This document shows, one piece after another, positions 39,106-51,499 of a stretch of 64,000 bases of DNA; within the stretch, counting starts at the first letter, position 1, and every line of letters starts with the position of its first letter. The notes under the pieces are model-generated. The model was not told the DNA's origin and ran no database searches. It worked only from the letters and a program-made list of their open reading frames with translations. Position numbers and translations under genes: made by a program. This DNA is from Heterohyrax brucei (lineage: Eukaryota; Chordata; Mammalia; Hyracoidea; Procaviidae): NCBI GenBank assembly GCA_028571685.1, contig CM053158.1, forward strand, positions 62,154,001-62,218,000. The letters run 5' to 3'.

Positions 39106-40090
39106 AACTACATAGATTTAAATGTAAATTCTTTAAAGATGGTGAGTTGTTTCTGGCAACAGACAATAGAAATCTGAAAAATAGTAAGTTAAAAGAAGTT
39201 AGGGATTTTATTTTTCTTATGTATTAAAAAATTATAATAAGGCAGTCTAGTTCTGGAATGACAGCTCTGTGGTGTCGTTTGGGATCTTTTGTATCCTTAG
39301 TGAATGATTTCCATTCTAGGGATGCCTCATGATTGCAGGTTGACTACTGCAGCTTCAGTTGTCTTCTCTTCTTTCCAGGAAGGAATAAGGTGGTAAGGCA
39401 GAAGGAAGTTTGTCACTTGAGTCTACTTTTGGCTGTATGAGGAGCTTTCCTAGAAGACCTGTTCATCAGCTTTTGCTTATATCTTATGGACCAGAACTTA
39501 TTCACACCTTACTGTTATCCACAAGGAAGTGTGGAGAATTATTTTTATCTGGGCTTACTGCCTCCTCTTATAATAGATCATGGGTCTGTCAGTAAGGAAG
39601 AAGGGGAAAATGAATATTGGATAGGTAATTCTTAGAGCTTCAGTGATGTAACTCACAGGTGTAATGATAATGGCAGAATGAGAGTTTGACTGCTTTCACA
39701 TGTCTGGCTGGATTCTACCAAAACAGAAAGTGTCATCTATTTAGGGACTCAAAGGGCCAGGGAAAACCTGTGTCAGGATGTGCTGCATCTCCTTCTGCTC
39801 AGGATTGTCATCTTACTTCTGTTAAGTTTCTCTGTCTGTGCATAAATAAATCAAGAGATAATATTAGGAGCTTGTGTGGTTTGTTCCTATGATTTTAAAC
39901 CAGTGAAATGTGAAATTTAACTCTTCATGTTAAAATTTTTTTCTTCCATGGCATGAAGATATCAGTCTTACAGTATAAATGAATATAAATCATGTAAAAA
40001 AATGAGTCACAAGATTAAACTATACTAAACATTAATAATAACTGTGTTAACATGATAAGATTATGAAAAGTATCACTGAGATCTTTAACT
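39106..40090. other. ACTR3B intron, nothing recognised
   Basis: AT-rich intron. No gene or clear repeat is supported. Confidence 0.5.
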
Positions 40091-40094
40091 GTTC

Positions 40095-40860
40095 TGTCAT
40101 GCTGTAGTATAGTACGTATTACTTACAGTATTTATAATGTAGAAAGCTGTATCATACAGTATTTATAGTAAGATGTATATAGTATTTATAGTGTGTACTG
40201 ACAGTAATTATAGTACCTATGAGGTCTGACAAGTTTGCAAACTCCTCCTGGAAGAAGTGCCAGATACCTCATTGCCAAATTGTCACTACACTCACCTTCA
40301 AAGTACTCCCCTTGGGAAGGTATTCACCAACACCAGCACCTAGTTTACCCTTCAGAGCAATTTTGAAACTCTTTCTGGAATGGCCATCCGAGTTGTCATT
40401 GTATTACCCTTGCTATCCTGAATGTCATCAGTATGTCTTCCTTTCAGTATTTCCTTTATCTTCAGGTAAAGAGAAAGTCATTGAGGGCCAGATCAGGTGA
40501 GTAGGTAGGGTGTTCCAATAAAGCTATTTGTTTACTGGCTAAAAACTCCCTCAGAGACAACTATACAATTAAGTTCGTGAACTTGCTATCTTGCACAAAG
40601 ACCATTCCAGGAAGAAATCCAGAATTGCTTTGAAGGGTGAACTAGGCACTGGCATCAGTGTACAGCTTCCCAAGGAGAGTACTTAGAAGGTGAGTGTAAT
40701 GATATTCAGCAGTGAGGTCTGTAGCACTTAGAACAATTAAGTCTGAGGACTTGTCAGATCTTGTATTACTTACAGTAAGCACTTACAGTATGATATAGAA
40801 AGATCTTACAGTAAGATCTTAGTAATACAGTACTTACAGTAAGTGCTTACAGTATGGCAG
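40095..40860. repeat. 'acagtatttatagta' / 'cttacagtaag' repeat, split by a transposon
   Basis: Degenerate short tandem text ('cagtatttatagta', then 'cttacagtaagcacttacag') lies on both sides of the mariner-derived element (40095-40219 and 40764-40860). The element therefore landed in a low-complexity tract. Confidence 0.6.
40220..40763. mobile_element. Mariner-derived foldback element 1
   Basis: Flanked by TA (40218-40219, 40764-40765). Both ends read 'ggtctgacaagt' or 'gatctgacaagt' inward. The left ~165 bp (ending 'tctttctggaatggcc') is the inverted copy of the right ~160 bp (starting 'ccattccagg'). The ~220-bp middle is the C-terminal coding part of a mariner transposase in reverse ('gataaaggaaatactgaaag' on minus). 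It encodes no transposase and is non-autonomous. Confidence 0.8.
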
Positions 40861-40987
40861 AAAATATAAATATCTCAATAGGACTTTTCATATTCCTATC
40901 GTTATTATTTAGTATATTTCAAATTTTGTTATTAAGTTATTATTTAGTATATTTTAAATTTTGTTATCTGTGTTTTTACATGATTTC

Positions 40988-43640
40988 ACACAAGAACAGG
41001 TGCTGACTGTGGAACAGACCATCAGTTGCTTGTATGCAAATTCAGATTGAAACTGAAGAAAATTAGAACAAGTCCACAAGAGCCAAAGTATGACTGTGCG
41101 TATATTCCGCCTAAGTTTGGAGACCATCTTGGAAACAGATTGGATGTGTTGAGCACTAATGACCAAAGACCAGAGAAGTTACATAATGACATCATTAAAA
41201 AGAAAAGACCAAATTGGATGTTAGAAGAGACTTTGAAACGTGCTCTTGAATGCCCAGTAGCTAGAGCATAAGGAAGAAACGATGCAGTGAAGGAACTGAA
41301 CAGAAGATTTCAAGCTCAAGAGGACAAGGGAAAGTATTATAATGACATGTGCAAAGAGATGGAAGTAGGAAACCGAAAGGGAAGAACACAGTCTGCATTT
41401 CTCAAGCTCAAAGAGCTGAAAAAGAAAATCAGGCCTCGAGTTGCAATAGTCAAGGATTTTACCAGGAAAATCTTAAATGACTTAGGAAGCATAGAAAGAA
41501 GGTGGAAGAAATACATAGTCATTATACCAAAAATAGTTGGTTATTCAGCAATTTTGACAGGTAGTCTATGATCAGGATCCAATGGTGCTGAAAGAAGAAG
41601 CCAAAGCTGCATGGAAGGCATTGGCAAGAAACAAGGAATTGATGGATTATCGATTGAGATGTTTTAAAAACAGATGCAGCACTGGAAGTGCTCACGCATC
41701 TATGCCAAGAAGTTTGGACAACAGCTTCTTGGCCGACTGACTGGAAGAGATCCATATTTATATCTATTTCCAAGAAAGGTGATCCAACTGAATGCAGAAA
41801 TTGTCAAACAATATCATTATTGTCATATGCAAGTAAAATTCTCCTAAAGATATTAAAAAATGATTGCAGCAGTATACTGACAAGGAATTGCCAGAACTTC
41901 AAGTCCAATTCAGAAAAGGACTTGGAACCAGGGACACCATTGCTAATATCAGGTATATCTTGGCTAAAAGCAGAGAGTACCAGAAAGATGTTTAACTTGT
42001 GGGGTCTGACAAGTCTGTGAACTTAATTGCTTTAAGTGCTGCATACCTTGTTGCTGAATATCACTATGGTCACCTTCAAAGTACTCCCGTGGGGACGCTA
42101 TGCCCTGATGCTAGTGGCTACTGTACCCTTCAAAGCAGTTTTGGGACTCTTTCTGGAATGGCCATTGTGCACAGTGGCATGATGGCAAGTTCGCATACTT
42201 AGTTGTGCAGTTGTCTGTGAGGGAGTTTTTAGTCAGTAAACAGACAACTAATGAAACATCCTCCCTACTCACGTGATAATGGCCCCCAATGACTTTTTTC
42301 TTTACCCAAAGATAAAGGAAATATTGGAAGGAAGACGTTTTGATGACATTCAGGACATCAAGAGTAATACTATGACAGCTCTGATGGCCATTCCAGAAAA
42401 AGATTTCCAAAACAGCTGTGAAGGATGGACGAGGTGCTGACATCAGTGCATAACTTCCCAAGGGGAGTACTTAGAAGGTGAGTGTAGTGATATTCGGCAA
42501 GGAGGTATGTAACACTTCTTCTACAAGCTTAATTGTTTGCAGGATTGTTTTCCTACAAGCTTAATTGCCAGACTGTGTATGTTTTATTGACTGTGCAAAA
42601 GCGTTCAACTGTGTGGATCATAACAAATTATGGATAACATTGTAGAGAATGGGAATTCCAGAGTGCTCAACTGTGCTCATGAGGAATCTGTACATGGATC
42701 AAGAGACAGTCATGCAAACAAAGCAAGGGGACACTGCATGGTTTAAAGTTAGGTAAGGTGTGAGTCAGGGTTGTATCCTTTCACCATACATTTTCAATCT
42801 TTATACCAAGCAAATAGTCCAAGAAGCTTGACTATGTGAAGAAGAACGAGGCACCAGGACTCATTAACAACTTGTGTTATGCAGATGACACAACATTGCT
42901 TGCTGAAAATGAAGAGGATTTGAAATACTGATGAAGATCAAAGACCACAGCCTTCAGTATGGATTACATCTCAACATTGAGAAAACAAAATTCCGTACAA
43001 TTGGACCAGTAAGCAACATCATGATAAATGGAGAAAAGGTTAAGATTGTCAAGGATTTCATTTTACTTGATTCCACAATCAGCGCCTGTGGAAGCCGCAG
43101 TCAGGGAATCAAAAGATGCACTGCATTGTGTAAATCTACTGCACAGGATCTCTTTAAAGTGTTGAAAATTAAAGATGTCATCTTGAAGATTAAAGTGCGT
43201 GTGACTCAAGCCATAGTATTTTCAAACCATGAGAAAGCTGAGCATTGAATAAGGAAGAGAGAGGAAGAATTGACACCTTTGAGTTGTGGTACTGGAGAAG
43301 AATATTGAATAAATATACCATGGACTGCCAAAATAACAGGAAGACCTGTCCTGGATGAAGTAATCCTTGGAAGCACTCCAAAGCAAAGATGGCGAGAGTG
43401 CATCTTACATACTTTGGATGTGTTGTCAGGAGAGATCAGTCCCTGGTAATAGAAATCATGCTTGGTAAAGTAAAAGGGTCAGTGAAAAAGAGGAAGACCC
43501 TCAATAACATGGATTGACACAGTGGCTACAGTAACAACGGGTTTAAGCATAAAAACCAGTGTAGGACCGGCAGTGTTTCTTTCTGTTGTGTGGGGGTTGC
43601 TTTGAGTCAGAACCAGAATAAATGGCACTTGACAGTAGCA
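40988..43640 (+). mobile_element. RTE (BovB-like) LINE, 5'-truncated, split by a mariner element
   Basis: Endonuclease C-terminus and linker (41026-41271, 'FRLKLKKIRTSPQEPKY'), then the reverse-transcriptase N-part (41640-41995). After a mariner insert it continues at ~42580 with 'FIDCAKAFNCVDHNKL' (motif A). The catalytic YADD is visible at ~42877-42888 (LCYADDTTLL), followed by a connection region to ~43250 and a 3' end to ~43640. Stops and frameshifts in the middle make it inactive. Confidence 0.88.
41996..42583. mobile_element. Mariner-derived foldback element 2, inside the RTE
   Basis: Starts 'ggggtctgacaagtctgtga' and has the same inverted-repeat plan as element 1: arms 42001-42165 and ~42390-42560. 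The middle is in the opposite orientation, so that 42260-42440 reads as the transposase C-terminus on the plus strand. The right arm has a small duplication of 'acaagcttaattg'. It splits the RTE reverse transcriptase between 'cagaaagatgttta' and 'gttttattgactgtgc'. Edges are approximate. Confidence 0.78.
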
Positions 43641-44208
43641 GCATACTTATTTTGTATCCCCCTACTTTCTTTCATAGCTTTTTAGCTATCATTTTGTGTA
43701 TTTTTACAGGTATATTATTTTTAGACTTCAAAAGAATCACTATTTTTAGACATTTAATTTTGCTTCTAATTTCTTGGTTTTGTAAGAGACAACATAATTT
43801 TTGAATGCCTAGGTTTTCCTCCTTCATTAAGAGGATTTTTTATGAGAAGGAACGAGGAATGCGTCACTGTAGAATTCAGAAATATTAGTAATTTATGTCT
43901 TCACACTGCATCAGTAGTTTATAAGGAGGCCACTTTATTTGAACTGTTGCCAACTTTTGTTACCATCACTTTTGATTATTTCATTGATTAAAAATTTCAG
44001 CTTATGTTTTTAATTGCCAATTTTGATAACTTCTTGTCCCTAACGAATTTTTCACATATTAGTTATATTTCCTTTTTGTGAATTGCTTTTTCATGCCCTG
44101 TCGTCCTTTACATACCAGTGTTTATTGTTTTTCTTATTGGTGAGATTCCTATGAGCCTTTTGTGTGAACTCATTCATATAGTTAAGATAGGAAGAAGAAT
44201 TTGTCATC
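43641..44208. other. ACTR3B intron, nothing certain
   Basis: T-rich sequence, perhaps decayed LINE. No family is assigned. Confidence 0.4.
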
Positions 44209-44218
44209 CTTTTATTCA

Positions 44219-47200
44219 TTTTTTTTTAAATTTTTATTTGACATGACTGAGTGAAAATGTACATTCACATATAAATTTACATGCCCACCTATGTGAAGCT
44301 TCCACTGCTCTCCCTGTCCGGTGACTGCACACTATTCCTCTCTGCTCCATACATGTCTCATCCTCCCAACAGCCGCCTTTCCCCTCCTGTCTGTCCACTC
44401 CCCTTCCTGCAGCTAGAGGTCAGCAAGATGATATCCTATAGATGTATAGAACCATAAAGTGCTACCAATATATGGTTACTCTGCATTGCCAAGTCCAATC
44501 CATTCCTGTCCGAAGAGTGAACCTTTGTTATAATTTATAGGAAAGGGCAGCATCAGGGCTGGGGGCCATGCTCTCAGAGGAACCCCAAAACCACTGTACC
44601 ATCAATTGAGGTCTTTTAGTGGAGATCTCATGATGCACCCCTTTTTATTCTTATGTTGCCATTGAGACTCCTCTCTGTGAGCTCCATCGTGGCTATCACT
44701 GGTGGTGTCTGGGCACCATCCGGTTCTTCCGGACCCAAGTCGATGTAGGCACCCACTCTTGTGGGTCTCTCTGTCTTCTCAGTTGTCTTTACCGCATGTC
44801 ATTTTGGTCCTCGGTGAGCATCTATTCCTGCTGAGTTGGGACCATTTGCTGTGCCCTCGGATGGCAGCTTGGCAGCTTTTAAGACCCCAGACGCCACTCA
44901 CCAATGTGGGGTGCAGAGAGCTCTCTTAGCAAAATGCTAGTTGTGCCAATTGGCCTGGAATTTGCCTAAGAGCATGGTCCCCCGCCCCCCGCCCCAGCTA
45001 CTCTATCCTTGCAGTATTGAGTTAAGATGGAAGGAGTACTCAAGTTATGCTGAAGTCCACTTACTGTTGTTCTTGTTTCTAATGTGTGCTATCACCACTT
45101 TCTCCCAACTAGAATTCTAGTAACTATCTAAACTAAGCTCTCCCCGCCTCACCCTCCCTCCCTCCCCTCCCTTGCAGCTGTCAAAGAGTCTTTTCTTCTA
45201 TACACAAGTCTGTTTTTGAGATCTTATCATAGAGGTCTCATACAGTATTTGTCCTTTTGTCGCTGACTACTTTCACTCAACATAATGTCCTCCAGTTGAA
45301 ACCAGGTTAGGAGATGTTTCCTGGAATCATCATTATTCTTTATCATTGCGTAGTGCTCCATTGAGTATATGTACCACAGTTTACCTATCCATTCTTCTAT
45401 TGTTGGGCATCTGGGTTGATTCCATCTTTTTGCTATCGTGGACTGTGCTGCGGTAAACATTCTGGTGCATGTGTCCGTTGGTGTGAAAGGCCTTGATTCT
45501 GTAGGATATATTCCAAGTAGTGGAATTACTGGGTCAAATGGTATATCGATATCCATTTTTTTAAGGAAGCGCCAGAATGCCTTCCAAAGAGGCTGGACCA
45601 TTTTGAACCCCACCAACAGTGTAGGAGGGTTCCACTTTCTCCACAGCCCCTCCAGCATTTGTTGTTTTGTGTTTTCTGGATCATGGCCAATCTTGTTGGG
45701 GTGAGATGGTATCTCATTGTTGTCTTGATTTGAATTTAATAACTCAGGATCGTGAACATGTCCGCATGTTTTTTGGCTGCCTGATCTCCTCTTAAGTGAA
45801 GCGTCTGTCCATCTCCTTTGCCCATCACTTAATTGGATGGTTTATCTTCTTATTGGTATTTTGTAGTATCTTATAGATTATGGAGATCAGACGTCGGTCT
45901 GACATAGAGTTGCCAAATATTTTTTCCCATTCTGTGGGTGTTCTCTTAATTCTGTTAATAAAGTCTTTGGATGAGCAAAAGTGTTTGATTCTTAATAGTT
46001 CCCATTTATCTGTTTTCTCTTCTGTTGATTGAGGTTTCTTTGACAGATTTTGGAGTCTGTCCTCATTGTGTATTAAAACTTCCATTGTTGTTCCTACCTT
46101 TTCTTGGATGAGCTTTATCGTTTTAGGTTTGATATTTAGATCTTTTATCCAGTTGGAATTGGTTTTTGTATAAGGTGTGAGATATGGATTCAGTTTATTG
46201 CAGATGGATAACCAATTTTGCCAGCACCATTTGTTGAAGATACTGTTTTTACCCCAGTTTAATGTCTTAGGGCCTTTGTCAAATATCAGCTGTTCATAGG
46301 CAGATAGTGTCATCCCTGGGGTCTCAGTTCTGTTCCATTGATCCATCTGTCTGTTCTTGTACCAGTACCAGGCTGTTTTGACCACTGTGGCAGTGTAGTA
46401 TGTTCTAAAGTTGGGTAATGAGAGGCCTCCCAGTGTGTTCTTCTTCTTTAGTAGTATCTTACTTATCTGGGGCTTCTTCCCTTTCCAAACAAAATTGGTG
46501 CTTTGTTTCTCCATCTCATTTAAAAATGATGCTGGAACGTGTATTGGTATTGCATTATATAAATAAATTGCTTTGGGTAAAATAGACATTTTCACAATGT
46601 TAAATCTTCCTATCCATGAGCAGGGTAGGCTTTTCCATTTATCTAAGTCTCTCTTAGTTTCTTGTGGTAAGGGCTTGTAGTTCTCTTTGTAAAGGTCTGT
46701 TATTTCTCTGGTTAGATTAAATCCTAAGTACTTTATCTTCTCAGGGGCTATCGTAAATGGTATTGATTTGATAATTTCCTCCTTAACAGTCTTGTTGTTG
46801 GTATAAAGGAATCATACTGATTGACTTAATGTTTCTCTTGTATCCTGAAACCTTGCTGAACTCTTCTATCAGTTTGAGTGGCTTACTTATAGATTTCTTG
46901 GGGTTCTCTGCATATACAATCATATCATCTGCGAACAGGGAGATTTTAACTTCCTCTTGGCGATGCAGATGCCCTTATTTCTTCATCTTGTCTAATTGCT
47001 CTGGCTAGAAGTTCTAGCACAATGTTGAATAGGAGAGGTGACAGTGGGCATCCTTGTCTAGTTCCTGATCTCAAGGGAAAGTCTTTCCGTCTCTCTCCAT
47101 TCAGGATGATGTGGGCAATTGGCTTTGTATAAATGGCCCTTATTGTGTTGAGGAATTTGCCGTCTATGCCCATTTTGCTAAGAGTTTTTAGTATGAATGG

Positions 47201-47728
47201 GTGTTGGACTTTATCAAAGGCCTTTTCTGCATCAATGAACAAAATCAGGTGATCCTTGTCTTTTGTGTTATTTATGTGGTTAATCACATTAATTGTTTTT
47301 GTGATGTTGAACCAGCCTTGCATCCCTGGTATGAATCCCACTTGGTCAGGATGGATTATTTTCTTGATATGTTGTTGTATTCTGTTGACAAGAATTTTGT
47401 TGAAGATTTTTGCATCTAGGTTCATGAGTGGTATCAGTCTGTAGTTCTCTATCTTTGTTGGATCTTTCCCGGGCTTAGGTATCAGGGTTATGCTCGCTTC
47501 ATAGAATGAGTTTGGGAGTACTCCATCCCTTTCTATACTGTGAAATAGTCTCAGTAGTATTGGGGATATCTCTTCTCTAAATGTGTGGTAGAATTCTGCC
47601 GTGAAGCCATCTGGGCCCGGACTTTTTTTGGTTGGCAGTGTTTTGATGACCTTTTCAATCTCTTCCTTTGTGATGGGTTTATTAAGTTGTTCTGCTTCAC
47701 GCTGTGATAATTTAGGTAGGTTATTCTT
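44219..47728 (-). mobile_element. L1 LINE (copy G), 5'-truncated, least decayed
   Basis: The tail is a T-run at 44219-44227. The 3' region (44240-45800) matches copy F. ORF2 is open over long stretches on minus: 46946-47425 (159 codons, with [15 protein letters not shown] and '[15 protein letters not shown]') and 45825-46595 (256 codons, from '[18 protein letters not shown]'). The catalytic FADD is intact at 46924-46935. A frameshift near 46965-46990 separates these pieces. The 5' end is cut within ORF2 at ~47728. The flanks share 'ttattc' plus a T/A run, a possible target duplication. It is the youngest-looking L1 here but cannot be autonomous. Confidence 0.92.
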
Positions 47729-47828
47729 TTTTTAAAAAAATTTCAGTTGACTTTTTGGTCATTTTTTGAACACCTGTAATTTTATGTAGTAAAATCTGTT
47801 TTCTTTGTATGCTTATATTTAATCCACA

Positions 47829-47995
47829 CATACCCTGGTGGTGTAGTGGTTAAGTGCTACGGCTACTAACCAGAAGGTTGGCAGTTCAGATCCACAATGG
47901 GTACCCTAGAAACTCTGTGGTGCAGTTCTACTCTGTCCTGTAGGGTCACTGTGAGTCGGATTGACTCGATGGCAGGAGGGTTAAGTTTCAGTTTG
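47829..47995 (+). mobile_element. AfroSINE, plus
   Basis: Head 'accctggtggtgtagtggtt', B-box region 'ggttggcagttcagatcc', then 'gttctactctgtcctgtagg' and tail 'gagtcggattgactcgatgg'. One of the best-preserved copies. Confidence 0.92.
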
Positions 47996-47999
47996 GGTT

Positions 48000-48364
48000 G
48001 GTATATCTGAGATTTATTTGAAATATCATTTGACACTGAACTTAAACCCAGAAAGCATGCAGAGAGCCAGGTTTGTTGGATCCTAGTGGGTAATGTGGCT
48101 TCAGGCGTTCTTTTTGCTTCACACACCAAGTTGGGAACTCTTAACTGGCAGGGCAAGAACCATTCCCTGACTGTACATACTCATAACTTCTCATGTTCTA
48201 GCCAGTTTAAATGTCTTGTTTATTAAGTTAACTTCTTGTTATGGTACTTAGCCAGCCAAGTGCCGTCGAGTTGTATTTTTCCTATTTGAGAAGAGAAAAG
48301 CTTTGTAAGTCTCTTTAGTTTATTTTTTTCTGGTTTGCAATACATTATTAATAATAGCTACAAC
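48000..48364. other. ACTR3B intron, SINE scrap only
   Basis: A short piece 'agccaagtgccgtcgagttg' near 48250 is an isolated minus-strand SINE tail. Otherwise nothing is recognised. Confidence 0.45.
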
Positions 48365-48680
48365 TGACATTTGTTGAGAACTTCCCGTGTGTGTCCCTGT
48401 TGTAAGTATTTACTTATGTACTTAACTCCTATTAGCAAGGCTCTGAGGACTGTTGTTCTGTTATTAGTCCCATTGTTCAGCTGGATAGGATGTGCTTTAA
48501 GAGAAATATGGAAACCAGTATTGTTGGGATCTGGAAACTGTTACTTGTGCTTTAAATGGAAGGAAATTCTAAAGTAATAATTGCTAATTTTTATAGTGCT
48601 GTGGGCTGGGTATGTTACAGGTGCTAGCAAATTAAATTTTCTCTATCCTTCGAGCTAGACACAATGAAGTAATAAGCTGG
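48365..48680 (-). mobile_element. Two decayed MIR fragments, minus
   Basis: 48365-48500 ('catttgttgagaacttcccg', 'attagtcccattgttcagc') and 48588-48680 ('ctgggtatgttacaggtgct') keep MIR-like order. Weak. Confidence 0.45.
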
Positions 48681-48728
48681 TAGTTAATTGCTTAATTTCT
48701 TATTTACAGTATGCTTTTGAGTATGACG

Positions 48729-48885
48729 GAAACCCTGGTGGCATAGAGTGTTAAGTGGTACATCTGCTCACCAAAAGTTCAGCAGTTCAAATCCACCAGG
48801 CGCACTTTGGAAACTCTACCAGGCAGTTCTACTCTGACCCCTAGGGTCACTGTAAGTTGGGCACTACTCAACAGCAGTGGCTTTT
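48729..48885 (+). mobile_element. AfroSINE, plus
   Basis: Head 'gaaaccctggtggcatag', body 'cagcagttcaaatccaccag', then 'cagttctactctgaccccta'. The tail is decayed. Confidence 0.9.
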
Positions 48886-49199
48886 TGATTATGACATCAT
48901 TATTTCTTCTCCCAAGTTATAAGATTAATTTTCTTCCCGAATCAGGGAAAATATTAGTTCTAATCAGAATGACTAAAACTTGAGCAGTGTATTTGAGCAT
49001 TGTGCCAGTTGGTACAGGGGAGTCTGAAGTAAAGTTGGTTTGTTTGTTTGCGTGCACCTGACACAGAAGTGGTGTGGTACCAAGGGAACTCTGATTAATA
49101 GGCCTCCTTGTCACCTGTTGTCTGCCTTCTAGGTCTACTTTCAGGAGGCAACACTGTTACCAGTTAATTATCTTTCCAGAGATACTTGTGTGCAGGTGT

Positions 49200-49740
49200 T
49201 TAGATTATAAATAAACATTTACACAAATGGTAGCAAACTGTACATACTGTTGTGCACCTTTTTAAAAAATGGTTTTCCTTAAAAATCAGTGCCAGCCAAA
49301 AATCAGTGCAGAAGACTATGTTTTAAAAAATGTATGTAGTATACATTTCGATGGCACAAACAGCTAAGCACTTGGCTGCTAAACAAAAGGTTGGGGTTCA
49401 GAACCACCCAGTGGCTCCTTAAGAAAGACCTGGTGATCAGGTTTTGTAAAGATTACAGTTAAGACAGGCCTATGATGCAGTTCTCTGCTATCACGTGCGC
49501 TAGTTAGGAGTTGAAAATGACTGGATAACAGCTCACAACAATATAGTACAGATACTGTCCGTTTTTTCATTTAACAGTATGCCATGGAGATTGCTTCCTA
49601 GCAACACATGTAGAGCTGCCTCATCTTTTTTAATACTTTACTGCAAAATACTGTATTTTGTGGTTATAGTATTTATTTAATCAGTCCATTAATGATAGAC
49701 CTTTAGGTTGTTTGTGCTCTTCTTGCTCATGGATTTAATT
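49200..49740. mobile_element. Old L1-like sequence split by a SINE
   Basis: 49200-49340 and 49548-49740 ('tttcatttaacagtatgccatgg', 'ttatttaatcagtccattaatg' in split form) resemble the 3' part of old mammalian L1s. A SINE lies between them. Confidence 0.5.
49348..49545 (+). mobile_element. AfroSINE variant, plus
   Basis: A different SINE subtype from the others: head 'cgatggcacaaacagctaag' and body 'gaccaccca'-type text with 'aagaaagacctggtgatcag' and 'taaagattacag'. The tail is lost. Confidence 0.75.
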
Positions 49741-49824
49741 TGGTTTTGTTTGATGGTTGTAACTGACTTTTTATTTTTATAAATGAATTTCTTATTTATA
49801 TTTGTTGATAATTTTGATGGTGAT

Positions 49825-50045
49825 AACTCAGCTTTATTGGGTACGTCCGGAGTGCCAAGTACTGCCCTAAGCACTTATTCCTCATTTAATTTTGTTAGCT
49901 TGCGTGGTAGGTACTAATTGTCACCAGCTTAACTGATGAAGAAATAGCTGTAGGGAGATGAAGTAACTCCCAAACCTCATGGAAATAGAAGGAAGGCAGA
50001 AATTTGCCCCTAATCAGTTTGAGTGCAGAACTCTTTGTTTTTGAA
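49825..50045 (-). mobile_element. MIR SINE, minus
   Basis: Order 'agtgccaagtactgccctaa', 'taactgatgaagaaatagct', 'gaagtaactcccaaacct' follows MIR in reverse. Decayed. Confidence 0.6.
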
Positions 50046-50104
50046 ACTTTCTGGTATGGTCACAGCCAAGTGCCGTCGAGTCGGATGTGACTGTATAAAG
50101 TTGA

Positions 50105-50935
50105 ACTTAATTCAGCTATTTTTTTATATTGTTTTGTGTTCTTAATGTATTTTATTTATGTCTTAATCTAACAACTTTTTTTTCTTTGTGTTGTGTATGT
50201 GTTCATGCTAATAATTTGAAAGGCCTTTCATTTGTTTCTACTTAGTATAATTATAATTTTCTGTAGTCTGTTTAGCCCTGTGTTTGTTGAGGGTGATTAA
50301 CTACTTCCCGGTGTGATCACGGGCCAAGTTGGTAATAGTGTGCATTTTGTTGTCACTGTCCTTCCCTCTACCTCTCCTTAGTTGATTATGCTAGTGTAGC
50401 TAGATATTCTAATACTAACATTTCCAACTTTATGTATACTGATGCCTCTGATATGTTCTGGGTTTAAACAATGCCCTTTACTTCTGTGATAAGACGATAT
50501 CAGTCTTTACCCTCCTTCTTCCTTCCCACCTATGCTTTCCAACTTCTTGTATTTCTACTGCTAGGATTCTCAACTTTCATATTCTTTTATTACTGTGGCT
50601 TCTACAAAAGAGAAATTTTAGCTCTGTACCTTATTAAATGAATTTGTTACTCACTGTTTTTTTTTTTTTTTTGCTGTACTTTCTACAGTCTTTTTGTGTG
50701 ACTAACGTTTTTCTCTAAAAGCTAATTTGGGAAAGTCTCATGGGAAACACATTCTCCCAAGTTCTTTGTTTATAAATATTTCACTTTTTTGTAGCATACT
50801 CAGTTGACTGTATGGTCAGGTCAGGAACCCTTGGGTCCGCCCTTTCAGGCCTGCAGACTCTGAGCACTGCCCTGTGTGTTCCAGTGTTAAGTGGGCTGTG
50901 CTCAAGTTGGAGATGAGCTGCCTCTAACTGCTGGG
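50105..50935. other. ACTR3B intron with a T-run
   Basis: AT-rich. A run of Ts lies at ~50657-50673 and a minus SINE-tail scrap at ~50065-50090. No gene is recognised. Confidence 0.45.
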
Positions 50936-50937
50936 AA

Positions 50938-51115
50938 GGGTGATGTAGTGCCACCGAGACACTTGTGACTCATAGCAATCCCACAGGGCTACAATGAATC
51001 TCTGCAGAAGTAGACAGCTACATCTTTTTCCCAAGGAGTGCTCGCTGGTGTTTTCTAACTGCTGACCTTTAGGTTAGCAGTCAAACATCATAACCACTGA
51101 ACCACCAGGGCTGCT
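50938..51115 (-). mobile_element. AfroSINE, minus
   Basis: From 'agtgccaccgagacacttgt' through 'ttaggttagcagtcaaacat' to 'accaccagggctg': a complete reverse-oriented SINE abutting an RTE 3' end. Confidence 0.85.
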
Positions 51116-51117
51116 GA

Positions 51118-51495
51118 ATAAGGAAGACTGAAGAACGGACACCTTTGAATTGTGATGCTGGCGAAGAACATTGAAGATATTTTGGTCTGCTGAAAGAACA
51201 AGCAAAGCTGTCTTGGAGGACATACTGTCAAAATGCTCCTCAGAAGATGGCGAAACTATGTTTCTGTATAGTTGGGATGTGTTGTGAGGAGGGATCAGTT
51301 CCTGGAGAAGGACATCATGCTTGGTTAAGTAGAGGGTTAGTGAAAAAGAAGACCCTCAAGATGGCTTGATGCACTGGTTGCAACAGTGGTGTCAAGCATA
51401 ACAAGAATCTGCTGAGGATGGTGCTGAGCTGAGCAGTGTTTCATTTCTTCTCTCTGTGAGTTGGAACTGACTCAGTGGTGGCTAACAGCAGCAAC
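51118..51495 (+). mobile_element. RTE (BovB-like) 3'-end fragment
   Basis: Parallel to 23490-23880 and 43240-43630: 'acacctttgaattgtgatgc', 'tgtgaggagggatcagttcc', 'gttggaactgactcagtggt' and AGC/AAC-rich end. Confidence 0.85.
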
Positions 51496-51499
51496 AGTA

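Noticed and set aside
40988..43640. RTE reverse transcriptase as a bacterial-type retron or defence system
   Set aside because: Endonuclease remnant, YADD context, 3' tail and several copies identify a eukaryotic BovB-like RTE LINE.
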